Shown here in pieces: positions 8,856 through 17,002 of a DNA stretch of 64,000 nt. The notes beneath the pieces were generated by a model that worked only from the letters and a program-made list of their open reading frames with translations, was not told the DNA's origin and did no database searches. Made by a program: the position numbers and the translations under genes. Position 1 is the stretch's first letter; every line of letters begins with the position of its first letter. The DNA comes from Sphaerisporangium siamense (GTDB taxonomy: Bacteria; Actinomycetota; Actinomycetes; Streptosporangiales; Streptosporangiaceae), in assembly GCF_014205275.1 (NCBI RefSeq), contig NZ_JACHND010000001.1, forward strand, positions 7,874,001 through 7,938,000. The letters run 5' to 3'.

Positions 8856-9009
8856 GCGGGACGGGATGGCGGAAGAACTGGACACCAGGGCCTCCATGAT
8901 GGGGTCGTAGGCGACTTTGCCACCATACCCAGGACGGCCCGCACGGCTTTCGGGAGGTCTCACGGCGAGACGCCGCGCGGCGGGACCCGACACGCAGGGA
9001 GGACACGCA

Positions 9010-9438
9010 ATGCTGCTGAGAATCGACCATGTGGGCATCGCCTGCGAGAATCTCGACGAGAAGATCGCGTACTACGAGGCGACCTTCGGCGTGACCGTCG
9101 TCAGCCGTGAGGTCAACGAGGAGCAAGGGGTGAAGGAAGCCATGTTGCACGTGGCCGACGGCGAGGGGGGCGGCTCCTACATCCAGTTGCTGGAACCCCT
9201 GGGCCCCGACACCCCGGTGGGCAAGTTCCTGGCCAAGCGCGGCGAGGGGCTCCACCACATCGCCTACGGTGTCCGCGACATCACGGCGGCAATGGAGCAG
9301 ATCGGCGGCTCAGGGGTGCGTTTGCTGGACGAGCGTCCCCGTCACGGCGCAATGGGCACCTCAATCGCGTTTCTTCATCCAAAGGACGTGGGAGGAGTCT
9401 TGACAGAGCTGGTCGAGTCCCCTCCGCGGCCGTCCTAG
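9010..9438 (+). CDS. mce: Methylmalonyl-CoA epimerase
   Basis: A 142-residue vicinal-oxygen-chelate protein that epimerises (2R)- and (2S)-methylmalonyl-CoA between propionyl-CoA carboxylase and B12-dependent mutase. Metal ligands are visible: His7 in IDHVGIA, His82/83 in GLHHIAYGV and Glu near the C-terminus (VLTELVE). The HPKDVGGVL motif is characteristic of the family. ATG is preceded by GGGAGG 7 nt upstream. It is divergent from the thiolase gene and followed by the DivIVA-like gene after 275 nt. PduO at 24.9 kb makes the adenosylcobalamin needed by the mutase in the same pathway. Confidence 0.93.
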   Translation: MLLRIDHVGIACENLDEKIAYYEATFGVTVVSREVNEEQGVKEAMLHVADGEGGGSYIQLLEPLGPDTPVGKFLAKRGEGLHHIAYGVRDITAAMEQIGGSGVRLLDERPRHGAMGTSIAFLHPKDVGGVLTELVESPPRPS

Positions 9439-9713
9439 CAGACGAAACTTAACAATGGCTAATTCGTAACAAGTCACGCAGAAAGCCGGACGGGACCTCC
9501 AATTCGGCACCACCGGAGTACGCTGGCCTATCACCGGACGTGGTTCCCGCGCCATGGACGGGCGAGCCGAGCACGATCACCCGAGGGCCGCTGTCGCGAG
9601 CCCCGGGTCACCGTGCCCGAGCGCGCGCGGTCATTGGTAGCGGGTTCCCCGCCTCGGATGTCCGCCCCCCGTCCGGCCCGTGTAGCCGTCTCGACAACCC
9701 AGGATCGAGCCTC

Positions 9714-11006
9714 ATGCAGTCCGACATCGACGCCCAGCTGAACAATTTCTTCGAAGACGCCCCCACGCGGGAATTCGACGTGGTTCTCCGTGGTTACGAC
9801 CGGCACCAGGTTCACGACCACCTCAAGCAACTCGACACCGAGCTGCGCCAGGCGCGCGAGCAACTCGCCGCCTCCCAGCGCGATCTTTCCGATTCTCAGC
9901 GCCAGCTCCAGGAACAGGAACGCCCGACTTATTCCGGGCTCGGCGCCCGGATCGAGCAGCTCCTGCGCCTCGCGGAGGAGCAGGCGACCGAGCTGGTCCA
10001 GGCGGCCAGGGCCGAGGCCAACGAGATCAAGGCCGCCGCCAAGGTGGACGCGGCGGACACCCGGGCCGCGGCGGAGAACGAGGCCGCGGACAAGCGGGCG
10101 CTGGCCACGCGCGAGGCCGATGAGATGCGCACCACGGCGGAGCGCGAGGCCGAAGAGATCCGTTCGACCGCCAAGCGCGAGGCCGACGAGCTGACCTCCA
10201 CCACGGAACGTGAGGTCGCCAAGCTCCGGGCCACCGCCGACCACGAGGTCGCCGAGAAGCGCGCCGACGCCGAGCGCGAGATCGCCAAGCTGCGCACCAC
10301 CACCGAGCGTGAGGTGGCCCAGCTCCGGGCCTCCACCAAGCGTGAGCGCGACGAGGTCCTCACCACCGCCAAGCGCCAGGCCGACGAGATGCGGGCCCAG
10401 GCCCAGCGGGTCCTTGAGGAGTCCGAGGCCAAGCGCGCCCAGGACGAGGCGGAGTTCGAGATCCAGCTCGCCGCGCGCCGCGAGGAGGCCGAGCGCCAGG
10501 AGTCGGAGCGCCACGCCACCGCCCAGGCCGCCACGCAGAAGCTGGTCGCCGAGGCCGAGCAGCGCGCCGCCACCGCCGAGCAGCGCGCCTCCAAGGCCAC
10601 CCAGCAGGCCGAGCAGACCCGCCGCGAGGCCGACACCCACGCCAAGCAGCTTCTGGCGAACGCCCGCAAGAACGCCGACCAGCTCGTGGCGGAGGCCAAG
10701 TCCAGCGCCGAGTCGATCGTCTCGGACGCCAAGGCCGAGGCCGAGCGCAACAGGACCGTCGCCCAGCGCCAGGTGGACGAGCTGACCCGCCAGCGGGACA
10801 GCATCACGAGCCACCTCGCCCAGCTCCGCCAGCTTCTCGGCGGCGCGGCGCTGCCGGGCATGGACGACGCGCCGGCGGTCTCCGCTCCTCCGGCCAAGCC
10901 CGCCCTCCCGGCCACGCCGGCCCCGAGCGAGAAGCCGGCCCCCGCGCCGGCCGCGCAGCGCGCCTCGGCGTCCGCCGAGGACGAGTCCGAGTGGTGGCAG
11001 GAGTAA
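9714..11006 (+). CDS. DivIVA-domain long coiled-coil protein (Scy/FilP-like polarity scaffold)
   Basis: A 430-residue protein. The N-terminus (residues ~17-45, FDVVLRGYDRHQVHDHL) is a DivIVA membrane-curvature domain. Residues ~45-360 are almost unbroken coiled coil, rich in Ala, Glu, Arg and Lys, with repeating units such as READEMRTTAEREAEEIRS. The tail (~375-430) is a Pro/Ala linker ending DESEWWQE. In S. coelicolor the equivalent position next to mce holds scy/filP, polar-growth scaffolds, so a hyphal tip or cell-wall organising role is likely. The chosen ATG begins the family-like MQSDIDAQLNNFF; an upstream extension to 9540 is not family-like. A strong terminator follows. Confidence 0.8.
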   Translation: MQSDIDAQLNNFFEDAPTREFDVVLRGYDRHQVHDHLKQLDTELRQAREQLAASQRDLSDSQRQLQEQERPTYSGLGARIEQLLRLAEEQATELVQAARAEANEIKAAAKVDAADTRAAAENEAADKRALATREADEMRTTAEREAEEIRSTAKREADELTSTTEREVAKLRATADHEVAEKRADAEREIAKLRTTTEREVAQLRASTKRERDEVLTTAKRQADEMRAQAQRVLEESEAKRAQDEAEFEIQLAARREEAERQESERHATAQAATQKLVAEAEQRAATAEQRASKATQQAEQTRREADTHAKQLLANARKNADQLVAEAKSSAESIVSDAKAEAERNRTVAQRQVDELTRQRDSITSHLAQLRQLLGGAALPGMDDAPAVSAPPAKPALPATPAPSEKPAPAPAAQRASASAEDESEWWQE

Positions 11007-11049
11007 TCACCGGGGTTCCACCACATCAGGGGCGTCAGGACTGCTGACG

Positions 11050-11086
11050 GGAGAGCCTGGCGATCATCATGGTCGCTAGGCTCTCC
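11050..11086 (+). terminator. Strong terminator after the DivIVA-like gene
   Basis: A 14-bp stem: GGAGAGCCTGGCGA (11050-11063) pairs with TCGCTAGGCTCTCC (11073-11086) around a 9-nt loop, followed by TGTGTTGT. It sits 43 nt after the stop codon and 38 nt before the next start. Confidence 0.8.
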
Positions 11087-11123
11087 TGTGTTGTCCGCGC
11101 CATCATGACGCCGAGGAGCAGTC

Positions 11124-12395
11124 GTGACCGATACCGCCCCGGACGCGGTGTCCCGTCCGGGAACACCCGCCAGGCCGGGTCCCTCGGCGCCCGCGCGTGC
11201 CGCCAGGGAGGCCGACGACGACCCGGGCGAGGTGACCGACGTCCTGCCGGGCGTCCCCGGCCCGGCGCGTCCCGGCGACCCGCCCGCCCCGCGTCCCGCC
11301 CCGAGACGGCCGGCGGCGGACGCCGTCGAGGAGCGCGCGGAGGCCGCCCCGTACGGCGTGCCGGGCAAGCCGTTCGCCCGCGGCCCGTTCCTGTGGGGGC
11401 TCACGGCCGCGCTCGGCGTGCTGACGGCGTGGGGGCTGGCGCAGGCCCTGATCAGCGCGCGCAGCGTGATCGTGATGATCGTGGTGGCGGCGTTCCTCGC
11501 GGTCGGGCTGAACCCCGTCGTCGAGGGCCTGCGGCGGTGGGGGCTCGGCCGCCGCGCGGCGATCTCGATCGTCTTCCTCGGCGTGATCGTCATGTTCGGG
11601 CTGTTCGGCCTGGCGATCGTCCCGCCCGTGAGCCAGGAGGCCAGCGACTTCGTGGGCGCGGTGCCCGGCTACGTGCAGGATCTGCTGGCCAACCCGACGA
11701 TCAAGCGGCTGGACGCCGACTACCAGATCCTCGCCAACGTGCGCGACTACATCACCAGCGGAGGTCTCGGCGCGACGGTGGCCGGGGGCATCCTGGGCGC
11801 CGGAGCCGTCGTGCTGGACGCGTTCTTCTCGGGGCTGACGCTGCTGGTGCTCACCCTGTACTTCCTGGGCTCGCTCCCCTCCATCAGGGAGTATCTGCTG
11901 CGGCTGGTGCCCGCCACCCGCCGTCCGCGCACGGCGGCGATCGGGGACGAGATCCTGGCGGGGATCGGCGGCTACGTGGCGGGCAACGTGCTGATCTCGG
12001 TGATCGCGGGCGCGCTGTCGTGGCTGTTCCTGACCGTCGCGGGCGCGAAGTACGCGCTGGCGCTCGCGCTCGTGGTGGCGGTGACGGACCTGATCCCGCT
12101 GGTGGGGGCGACGGTGGGCGCCGTGCTGGTGAGCGCGGTCGGGTTCCTGCAGTCCACGACGCTCGGCGTCGCCTGCGCGATCTTCTTCATCGTCTACCAG
12201 CAGATCGAGAACTACGTCATCTACCCGCGCGTGATGCGCAGGTCGGTGGACGTCGCGCCGGCGGTGACGGTGATCGCCGCGCTGTTCGGCGGCGCGCTGC
12301 TCGGGGCGGTCGGGGCGCTGCTGGCCATCCCCGTCGCCGCGGCGGTGGCGCTGATCCTGCGCGAGGTCGTGCTGCCCCGCCAGGCCGGGCTGTGA
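11124..12395 (+). CDS. AI-2E family transporter (UPF0118-type membrane protein)
   Basis: A 423-residue protein. Residues 1-~90 are a disordered Pro/Ala/Arg cytoplasmic tail. About seven to eight membrane helices follow, with the family hallmark GLNPVVEGLRRWG after the second helix, IVPPVSQEASDF, the DLIPLVGATVGA loop near residue 320 and the IENYVIYPRVMRRSVDVAP segment near residue 365. Members move small molecules or Na+/H+; the AI-2 assignment is nominal and the substrate here is unknown. GTG start with GAGGAG 6 nt upstream. It runs convergent to the SDR gene, stops 6 nt apart. Confidence 0.85.
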   Translation: MTDTAPDAVSRPGTPARPGPSAPARAAREADDDPGEVTDVLPGVPGPARPGDPPAPRPAPRRPAADAVEERAEAAPYGVPGKPFARGPFLWGLTAALGVLTAWGLAQALISARSVIVMIVVAAFLAVGLNPVVEGLRRWGLGRRAAISIVFLGVIVMFGLFGLAIVPPVSQEASDFVGAVPGYVQDLLANPTIKRLDADYQILANVRDYITSGGLGATVAGGILGAGAVVLDAFFSGLTLLVLTLYFLGSLPSIREYLLRLVPATRRPRTAAIGDEILAGIGGYVAGNVLISVIAGALSWLFLTVAGAKYALALALVVAVTDLIPLVGATVGAVLVSAVGFLQSTTLGVACAIFFIVYQQIENYVIYPRVMRRSVDVAPAVTVIAALFGGALLGAVGALLAIPVAAAVALILREVVLPRQAGL

Positions 12396-12401
12396 GGGCG
12401 C

Positions 12402-13160
12402 TCAGGCGGCGGTGAGGCCGCCGTCGATGAACAGCACCTGCCCGGTCATGTAGGACGAGGCGTCGGCGGCGAGGAACACGGCGGGGCCGGCCATCTCCTC
12501 GGGAGTGCCCCAGCGGCCCATGGGCACGCCCGCGATCGTCGCCTTGCCGGCGTTCTCGTCCTCCCACAGGACGCGGTTGAGGTCGGTGGCGGTCCAGCCG
12601 GGGCACAGGGCGTTGACGCGGACGCCGCTGCCCGCCCATTCCAGCGCCAGCGACTTGGTCAGCGCCACGACGCCCGCCTTGGCCGCCGCGTACGGGGCCA
12701 TGAACGGCGCGCCCTGGGCCGCGACCGACGCCACGTTGATCACCGAGCCGGAGCCGCGCTCCAGCAGGTGGGGGGCGAGGGCGTGGCACACGGCCATCGC
12801 CGAGTCGAGGTTGAGCCTCATGAGCTTGTCCCAGCCCGACAGGCGCAGGTCCTTGAACGGCACGATGAAGTTGGAGCCGCCGGCGTTGTTCACGACGACG
12901 TCCACGTGGCCGAGCCGCTCGACGGCCTCCCGCGCGGCCGTGCCGGCGGCGTCGCGGTCGGACAGGTCGCACGCGATGACGTGCGCGCGGCGGCCGAGCG
13001 CCTCGACCTCGCGCGCGACCTCGGCCAGGGCGTCGCGCGACCGGGCGACGAGCGCGACGTCCGCCCCGGCGGCGGCGTAGGCGAGCGCGATGGCCCGGCC
13101 GATCCCCCGCGACGCCCCGGTGACGAGCGCGCCGCGCCCGGAAAGATCGAACGCCTGCAC
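12402..13160 (-). CDS. SDR family NAD(P)-dependent oxidoreductase
   Basis: A 252-residue classical short-chain dehydrogenase. It has the cofactor motif TGASRGIG (residues 14-21), NNAGG (~91-95), catalytic Ser145, Tyr157 and Lys161, and an intact C-terminal GQVLFIDGG. An Arg rather than Asp after the second strand (VALVARSRD) favours NADPH. It resembles 3-oxoacyl-ACP reductase or glucose dehydrogenase-like SDRs; the substrate cannot be read from sequence. I chose the GTG at 13160 because GAGGAGG lies 6 nt upstream; the in-frame extension to 13217 has no SDR similarity. Confidence 0.87.
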   Translation of the reverse strand: MQAFDLSGRGALVTGASRGIGRAIALAYAAAGADVALVARSRDALAEVAREVEALGRRAHVIACDLSDRDAAGTAAREAVERLGHVDVVVNNAGGSNFIVPFKDLRLSGWDKLMRLNLDSAMAVCHALAPHLLERGSGSVINVASVAAQGAPFMAPYAAAKAGVVALTKSLALEWAGSGVRVNALCPGWTATDLNRVLWEDENAGKATIAGVPMGRWGTPEEMAGPAVFLAADASSYMTGQVLFIDGGLTAA

Positions 13161-13227
13161 GGCATGCCTCCTCGCTACGACCGAACAAGATTCTACGGAC
13201 GTCGCCGGACGGCGCAAGGCGCGCCGG

Positions 13228-13932
13228 TCACACCTCGGCCTGCACGGGATGCGCGGCCGGGTTCACCCGCTTGACGATCTCGTTCAGCACGACGCGGACG
13301 TACGGCTCGCCGACCCACAGGTGCTTGGCGCCCTCCACGCCGACCACCTCCGCCTGGGGGACCCGGGCGAAGCGCCGGCGCGCCTCCTCGGGCCTGAGGT
13401 AGTCGTCGAACTCGGGCACCAGCGCGACCAGGGGCCGTCCGAACGCGGCCCAGGCGTCCAGGTCGGCGTCACCGGCCCGCTTCAGCGGCGGCGACAGCAG
13501 GATCGCGCCCTGGACCAGCGGGTCGTGTCCCCACTTCAGCGCCAGCTCGGTGCCGAACGACCAGCCGAGCAGCCACGGGTTCGGCAGGTCGTGGAACTCG
13601 GCGTACTCCAGGGCGGCGGCGACGTCGAACCGCTCCCCCTCGCCCTCGTCGAAGGCCCCCTCGGATCTCCCTCGATCCGAGGCCGTGCCGCGGGTGTTGA
13701 AGCGCAGCACCGCGAGGTCCGCCAGCGCGGGCAGCCGGTAGGACGCCTTGCGCAGCACGTGGCTGTCCATCATGCCCGCCGCCGTCGGCAGCGGGTGCAG
13801 GCAGATCAGCGTGGCGGCGGGACGGCCCTCGGGCGGCGAGGCCAGCTCGCCCACCAGTGTGAGCCCGTCCGCCGTGTGCAGCTCGATGTCCTCCCGTACG
13901 GCGGGCAGGACCGTCGACGCGCGAATCTCCAA
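13228..13932 (-). CDS. Alpha/beta hydrolase
   Basis: A 234-residue serine hydrolase. Nucleophile Ser125 lies in the elbow GWSFG; the acid is Asp176 or Asp177 in VPEFDDYL and the base is His204 in GAKHLWVGE. The CLHPLP motif near residue 44 forms the oxyanion side. It resembles dienelactone-hydrolase-type or CocE/YpfH-like small hydrolases; substrate unknown. The start codon is TTG with GAGGAG 7 nt upstream, giving MEIRAST. It lies between the SDR and the small Cys/His protein on the same strand, with 67 nt to the SDR start. Confidence 0.85.
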   Translation of the reverse strand: MEIRASTVLPAVREDIELHTADGLTLVGELASPPEGRPAATLICLHPLPTAAGMMDSHVLRKASYRLPALADLAVLRFNTRGTASDRGRSEGAFDEGEGERFDVAAALEYAEFHDLPNPWLLGWSFGTELALKWGHDPLVQGAILLSPPLKRAGDADLDAWAAFGRPLVALVPEFDDYLRPEEARRRFARVPQAEVVGVEGAKHLWVGEPYVRVVLNEIVKRVNPAAHPVQAEV

Positions 13933-13986
13933 ACGACTACTCCTCGAAGAACCCCGGCGGGCGCCGGGCGTGCGTGCGGGCGGGGC

Positions 13987-14307
13987 TCAGTACCGCGTGC
14001 GCCCGGGCCCGCGGTCGGCGCGCTTGCGCCAGCACGCGGTGTGCCAGTGACGCCGCTCCCCCTCGCCGCCCGTCCAGTTGGGCCAGCTCACGATGTGCGG
14101 GAGCCCCGCCCTGATCTCCTGGTCGCAGCCCGGGCAGCGGTAGGTCTTGTCCGAGCCGGCGCCGGAGACCAGGCGGACCTTCCACTCTCCGTCCGGCCCC
14201 TCCTCCACCCGGTCCATGCCGTGCAGAGCGCCGTCCAGAGGCCGCGCGGGCGCGGCACGGCCACCCCTGTCCCAGGGGTCCATGCGGCGGGCGCGCCGGG
14301 GGCTCAT
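13987..14307 (-). CDS. Small conserved actinobacterial protein with Cys/His metal-site pattern
   Basis: A 106-residue basic protein. The C-terminal half has CPGCDQEI (Cys58, Cys61), His71, and RRHWHTACW (His87, His89, Cys92), a pattern fitting one zinc site. Similar short proteins beside nucS and HBDH genes in Streptomyces are annotated as ATP/GTP-binding proteins without real support. No P-loop is present here, so that label should not be transferred. The ATG start is the only one giving the family-like N-terminus, but no ribosome binding site is evident. It is probably co-transcribed with the dehydrogenase upstream (36 nt gap). Confidence 0.7.
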   Translation of the reverse strand: MSPRRARRMDPWDRGGRAAPARPLDGALHGMDRVEEGPDGEWKVRLVSGAGSDKTYRCPGCDQEIRAGLPHIVSWPNWTGGEGERRHWHTACWRKRADRGPGRTRY

Positions 14308-14343
14308 ATCGACACGAACGCCAGATCGCCGGATCTTCTTCCG

Positions 14344-15819
14344 TCACCTGTCCTCGACACGGGAGATCCCGGCGGTGACGAGCCGGTCGAGCAGGGGCGC
14401 CGGGGCGAACGAGGGTTCCCGGTACTCGGCGTACAGCGCGCGCAGGCCGTCGCGCACGGTCCGCGGGCCGATCGCGGCGAGCGTCTCGAACGGCCCGGCG
14501 GGATAGCCGCAGCCGAGCCGCATCGCGGTGTCGATGTCGGCGGCCGAGGCGTAGCCGGAGTCGTACATGCGGACGGCGTCGTTCAGGTACGGGTACAGCA
14601 GCGCGTCCACCACGAACCCGGCGCGGTCGGCGGTGGCGACCGGGGCGCGGCCGAGCGCGCGGACCAGGCGGGCCGCCGCCTCGGCCGCCGCGGGAGCGGT
14701 GAGCACGGTGGAGACGACCTCGGCGACCCGCTCGCCCACCGGGTGCAGCCCCACCAGGCGCTCGGGGTGGGGCAGCCGGGCGGCGTGCTCGACGACCGGG
14801 GTGCTGGACAGGGCGAGCACCAGGTCGGCCTGTCCGACCTCCACGATCTTGTACCCGGCCGCCGACACCTCCCCGGCCAGGGCGCCGGTGCCGTCGCCGA
14901 TCACGGCCACCGTGACGTCGCCGGGCGCCGGCTCGGCCCGCTCGGGCGCGCTCTCGCCGCCGCCGTCGTGGACGTGGAAGCCGCGCCCGCTCTTGCGGCC
15001 GAGCAGCCCGGCGGTCACCAGTTCGCGCAGGATCGGCGCGGGCGCGTGCACGCGGTCGCGGCTCTCCTGGAAGAGCACCTCGCAGACCTCGTGCGAGACG
15101 TCCAGGCCGATCAGGTCGAGCAGCGCGAACGGGCCCATGGGGAACCCGGCGCCGAGCCGCATCGCCGTGTCGATGTCGTCGCGGGTGGCGACGCCGAGCT
15201 CCAGCAGGGTCGCGGCGTGGTTGAGGTAGCCGAGCAACAGGCGGTTGACGACGAACCCGGCGCGGTCTCCCACGGTCACCGGGGTCTTGCCGAGACGCCG
15301 GGCCAGCCCGGCGACGTCCTCGGCCACGCCCTCGCCGGTGACGACGGTGCGCACGACCTCGACGAGCTTCATCACGGGCGCGGGGTTGAAGAAGTGCATG
15401 CCGACGACCCGGCCGGGGCGCTCGGTGGCGGCGGCGACGGCGGTCACCGACAGGGAGGAGGTGTTGGTGGCGAGGATCGCGTCCGGCCGGCAGACCCGGT
15501 CCAGGTCGGTGAACAGGGCGTGCTTGTAGTCCATGACCTCGGGGATCGCCTCGATCACCAGGTCGGCGTCGCGCAGGTCGTCCAGCGAGCCGGTGAAGGT
15601 GATGCGGTCGAGGATGGCCTGGCGGCCCGCCTCGTCGAGCCTGCCCCTGCTCACCGCGCGCCCGGTGGAGCGCTCGACGTGCCCGCGCCCGCGTTCGAGC
15701 GCCTGGGCGTCGACCTCGACGCCGGCGACGCGCAGCCCCGCGCGGGCGAACACCTCGGCGATGCCGGCTCCCATGGTCCCCAGCCCGACGACACCCACCG
15801 TCTCAAACGTCCGTGACAT
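14344..15819 (-). CDS. 3-hydroxyacyl-CoA (3-hydroxybutyryl-CoA) dehydrogenase, two-module form
   Basis: A 491-residue cytosolic enzyme that oxidises (S)-3-hydroxyacyl-CoA to 3-oxoacyl-CoA with NAD. Module one (1-~285) is complete: Rossmann motif VGLGTMGAG (~11-19), catalytic [16 protein letters not shown] and [12 protein letters not shown]. Module two (~310-490) repeats the fold: its nucleotide-binding half is degenerate ([13 protein letters not shown]) but the C-terminal half ([29 protein letters not shown]) is well kept, suggesting a duplication. ATG with AGGAGGGCCGG directly upstream. It is divergent from nucS, 127 nt between starts. It likely works with the thiolase in beta-oxidation or butyrate/PHB chemistry. 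Confidence 0.9.
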   Translation of the reverse strand: MSRTFETVGVVGLGTMGAGIAEVFARAGLRVAGVEVDAQALERGRGHVERSTGRAVSRGRLDEAGRQAILDRITFTGSLDDLRDADLVIEAIPEVMDYKHALFTDLDRVCRPDAILATNTSSLSVTAVAAATERPGRVVGMHFFNPAPVMKLVEVVRTVVTGEGVAEDVAGLARRLGKTPVTVGDRAGFVVNRLLLGYLNHAATLLELGVATRDDIDTAMRLGAGFPMGPFALLDLIGLDVSHEVCEVLFQESRDRVHAPAPILRELVTAGLLGRKSGRGFHVHDGGGESAPERAEPAPGDVTVAVIGDGTGALAGEVSAAGYKIVEVGQADLVLALSSTPVVEHAARLPHPERLVGLHPVGERVAEVVSTVLTAPAAAEAAARLVRALGRAPVATADRAGFVVDALLYPYLNDAVRMYDSGYASAADIDTAMRLGCGYPAGPFETLAAIGPRTVRDGLRALYAEYREPSFAPAPLLDRLVTAGISRVEDR

Positions 15820-15932
15820 CCGGCCCTCCTCTCGCCCGCCAGTCTCCCAGAGCCCCGCACGCCATCTCAAAACGCCCCACCCGTCGGGGCGGAGGTCCGC
15901 CCGACGGCGCCCGGCGACCCCCGCACGGGCGG

Positions 15933-15938
15933 TAGGGT
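15933..15938 (+). promoter_or_regulatory. Putative -10 hexamer for near-leaderless nucS transcript
   Basis: TAGGGT ends 8 nt before the nucS ATG, so the transcript would begin at or just before the start codon. There is no Shine-Dalgarno. A -35 element is not recognisable. Confidence 0.4.
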
Positions 15939-15946
15939 TGGCGGTC

Positions 15947-16606
15947 ATGCGGCTGGTCATCGCGCGGTGCAGCGTGGATTACGTGGGTCGGCTGACGGCG
16001 CACCTTCCTATGGCGCCCCGGCTGATCCTGATCAAGGCGGACGGCTCGGTGTCCATTCACTCCGACGACCGTGCGTTCAAGCCGCTCAACTGGATGAACC
16101 CCCCGTGCAGGCTGCGCGAGGAGGACGGCGGCTGGACGGTCACGCACGGCAAGACCGGCGAGCAGCTCATCGTCACCATCGAGGAGATCCTGCACGACTC
16201 CAGCCACGAGCTGGGCGTCGACCCGGGCCTGCGCAAGGACGGCGTCGAGGCCCATCTGCAGGAGTTGCTGGCCGAGCACATCGAGACCCTGGGCGAGGGG
16301 TGGACCCTCATCCGCAGGGAGTACCCGACCGCGATCGGCCCGGTGGACATCCTGTGCCGTGACGACCACGGCGGCACGGTCGCCGTCGAGATCAAGAGGC
16401 GCGGCGAGATCGACGGGGTCGAGCAGCTCACGCGCTACCTCGAACTGCTCAACCGCGACCCGCTGATCGCCCCGGTCAAGGGCGTCTTCGCCGCGCAGGA
16501 GATCAGGCCCCAGGCCCGCGTGCTGGCCGCCGACCGCGGCATCGGCTGCGTCACGCTCGACTACGACGCCCTGCGCGGCATCGAGCGCACCGACACCCTC
16601 TTCTGA
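15947..16606 (+). CDS. nucS: Mismatch endonuclease NucS (EndoMS)
   Basis: A 219-residue protein with the NucS two-domain plan: an N-terminal dimerisation domain (1-~105) and a C-terminal RecB-like nuclease (~125-210). Catalytic residues are visible: Asp134 in IGPVDILC and Glu148/Lys150 in VAVEIKRRG, then Gln160 in the [13 protein letters not shown] helix. The extreme C-terminus DTLF is the short clamp-binding tail. In actinobacteria lacking MutS/MutL, NucS cuts both strands at mismatches and prevents mutation. Length matches the family (~220-225). Confidence 0.95.
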   Translation: MRLVIARCSVDYVGRLTAHLPMAPRLILIKADGSVSIHSDDRAFKPLNWMNPPCRLREEDGGWTVTHGKTGEQLIVTIEEILHDSSHELGVDPGLRKDGVEAHLQELLAEHIETLGEGWTLIRREYPTAIGPVDILCRDDHGGTVAVEIKRRGEIDGVEQLTRYLELLNRDPLIAPVKGVFAAQEIRPQARVLAADRGIGCVTLDYDALRGIERTDTLF

Positions 16607-17002
16607 CCTCCGGCCCTCGGGCTCTCAACCTCCGCCCCTCGGACTTCTGACCACGGGCCCGCAGACCGGGCCCGGCTTCCGCGCGGGGTCGCGCTCTGTG
16701 TCGTCCATCACCGGACGTTCTCCTGCGAACACGCGGATAACGCGCAATCCGGCGTACCCGAATATCGTTCAGATCGATGACGGCATAACGCGGCCGATGA
16801 TCGGGCACGCCGTTTCCCCCCGGCGATTCGCCGCTCTGCCGACGCGCGCAGCGATCTTGACCGGCCATGGTCTCATCGCACCATCTGCCCGACATTAGGG
16901 GCGATACACCGCAATATTCGTTCTAAAGAGTAACGATCCAAGTACGTAGTGAATTTTTCTGAAAAAATCGCAACTTTTTAGGCACTTAGTGGCGTCTAGA
17001 TC
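16607..17002. other. Intergenic region with an AT-rich island upstream of a glycosyltransferase
   Basis: About 400 nt. After nucS lies the hairpin at 16654-16674. From about 16720 the GC content drops, and ~16900-16985 is strikingly AT-rich for this genome, with A/T runs (ATTTTT CTG AAAAAAT) and a TAGGCA hexamer ~20 nt before the glycosyltransferase ATG. It is the probable promoter of that gene. No coding signal. Confidence 0.6.
16654..16674 (+). terminator. Possible terminator after nucS
   Basis: CGGGCCC (16654-16660) pairs with GGGCCCG (16668-16674) around GCAGACC, 48 nt after the nucS stop. Short stem, no T-tract. Confidence 0.4.
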
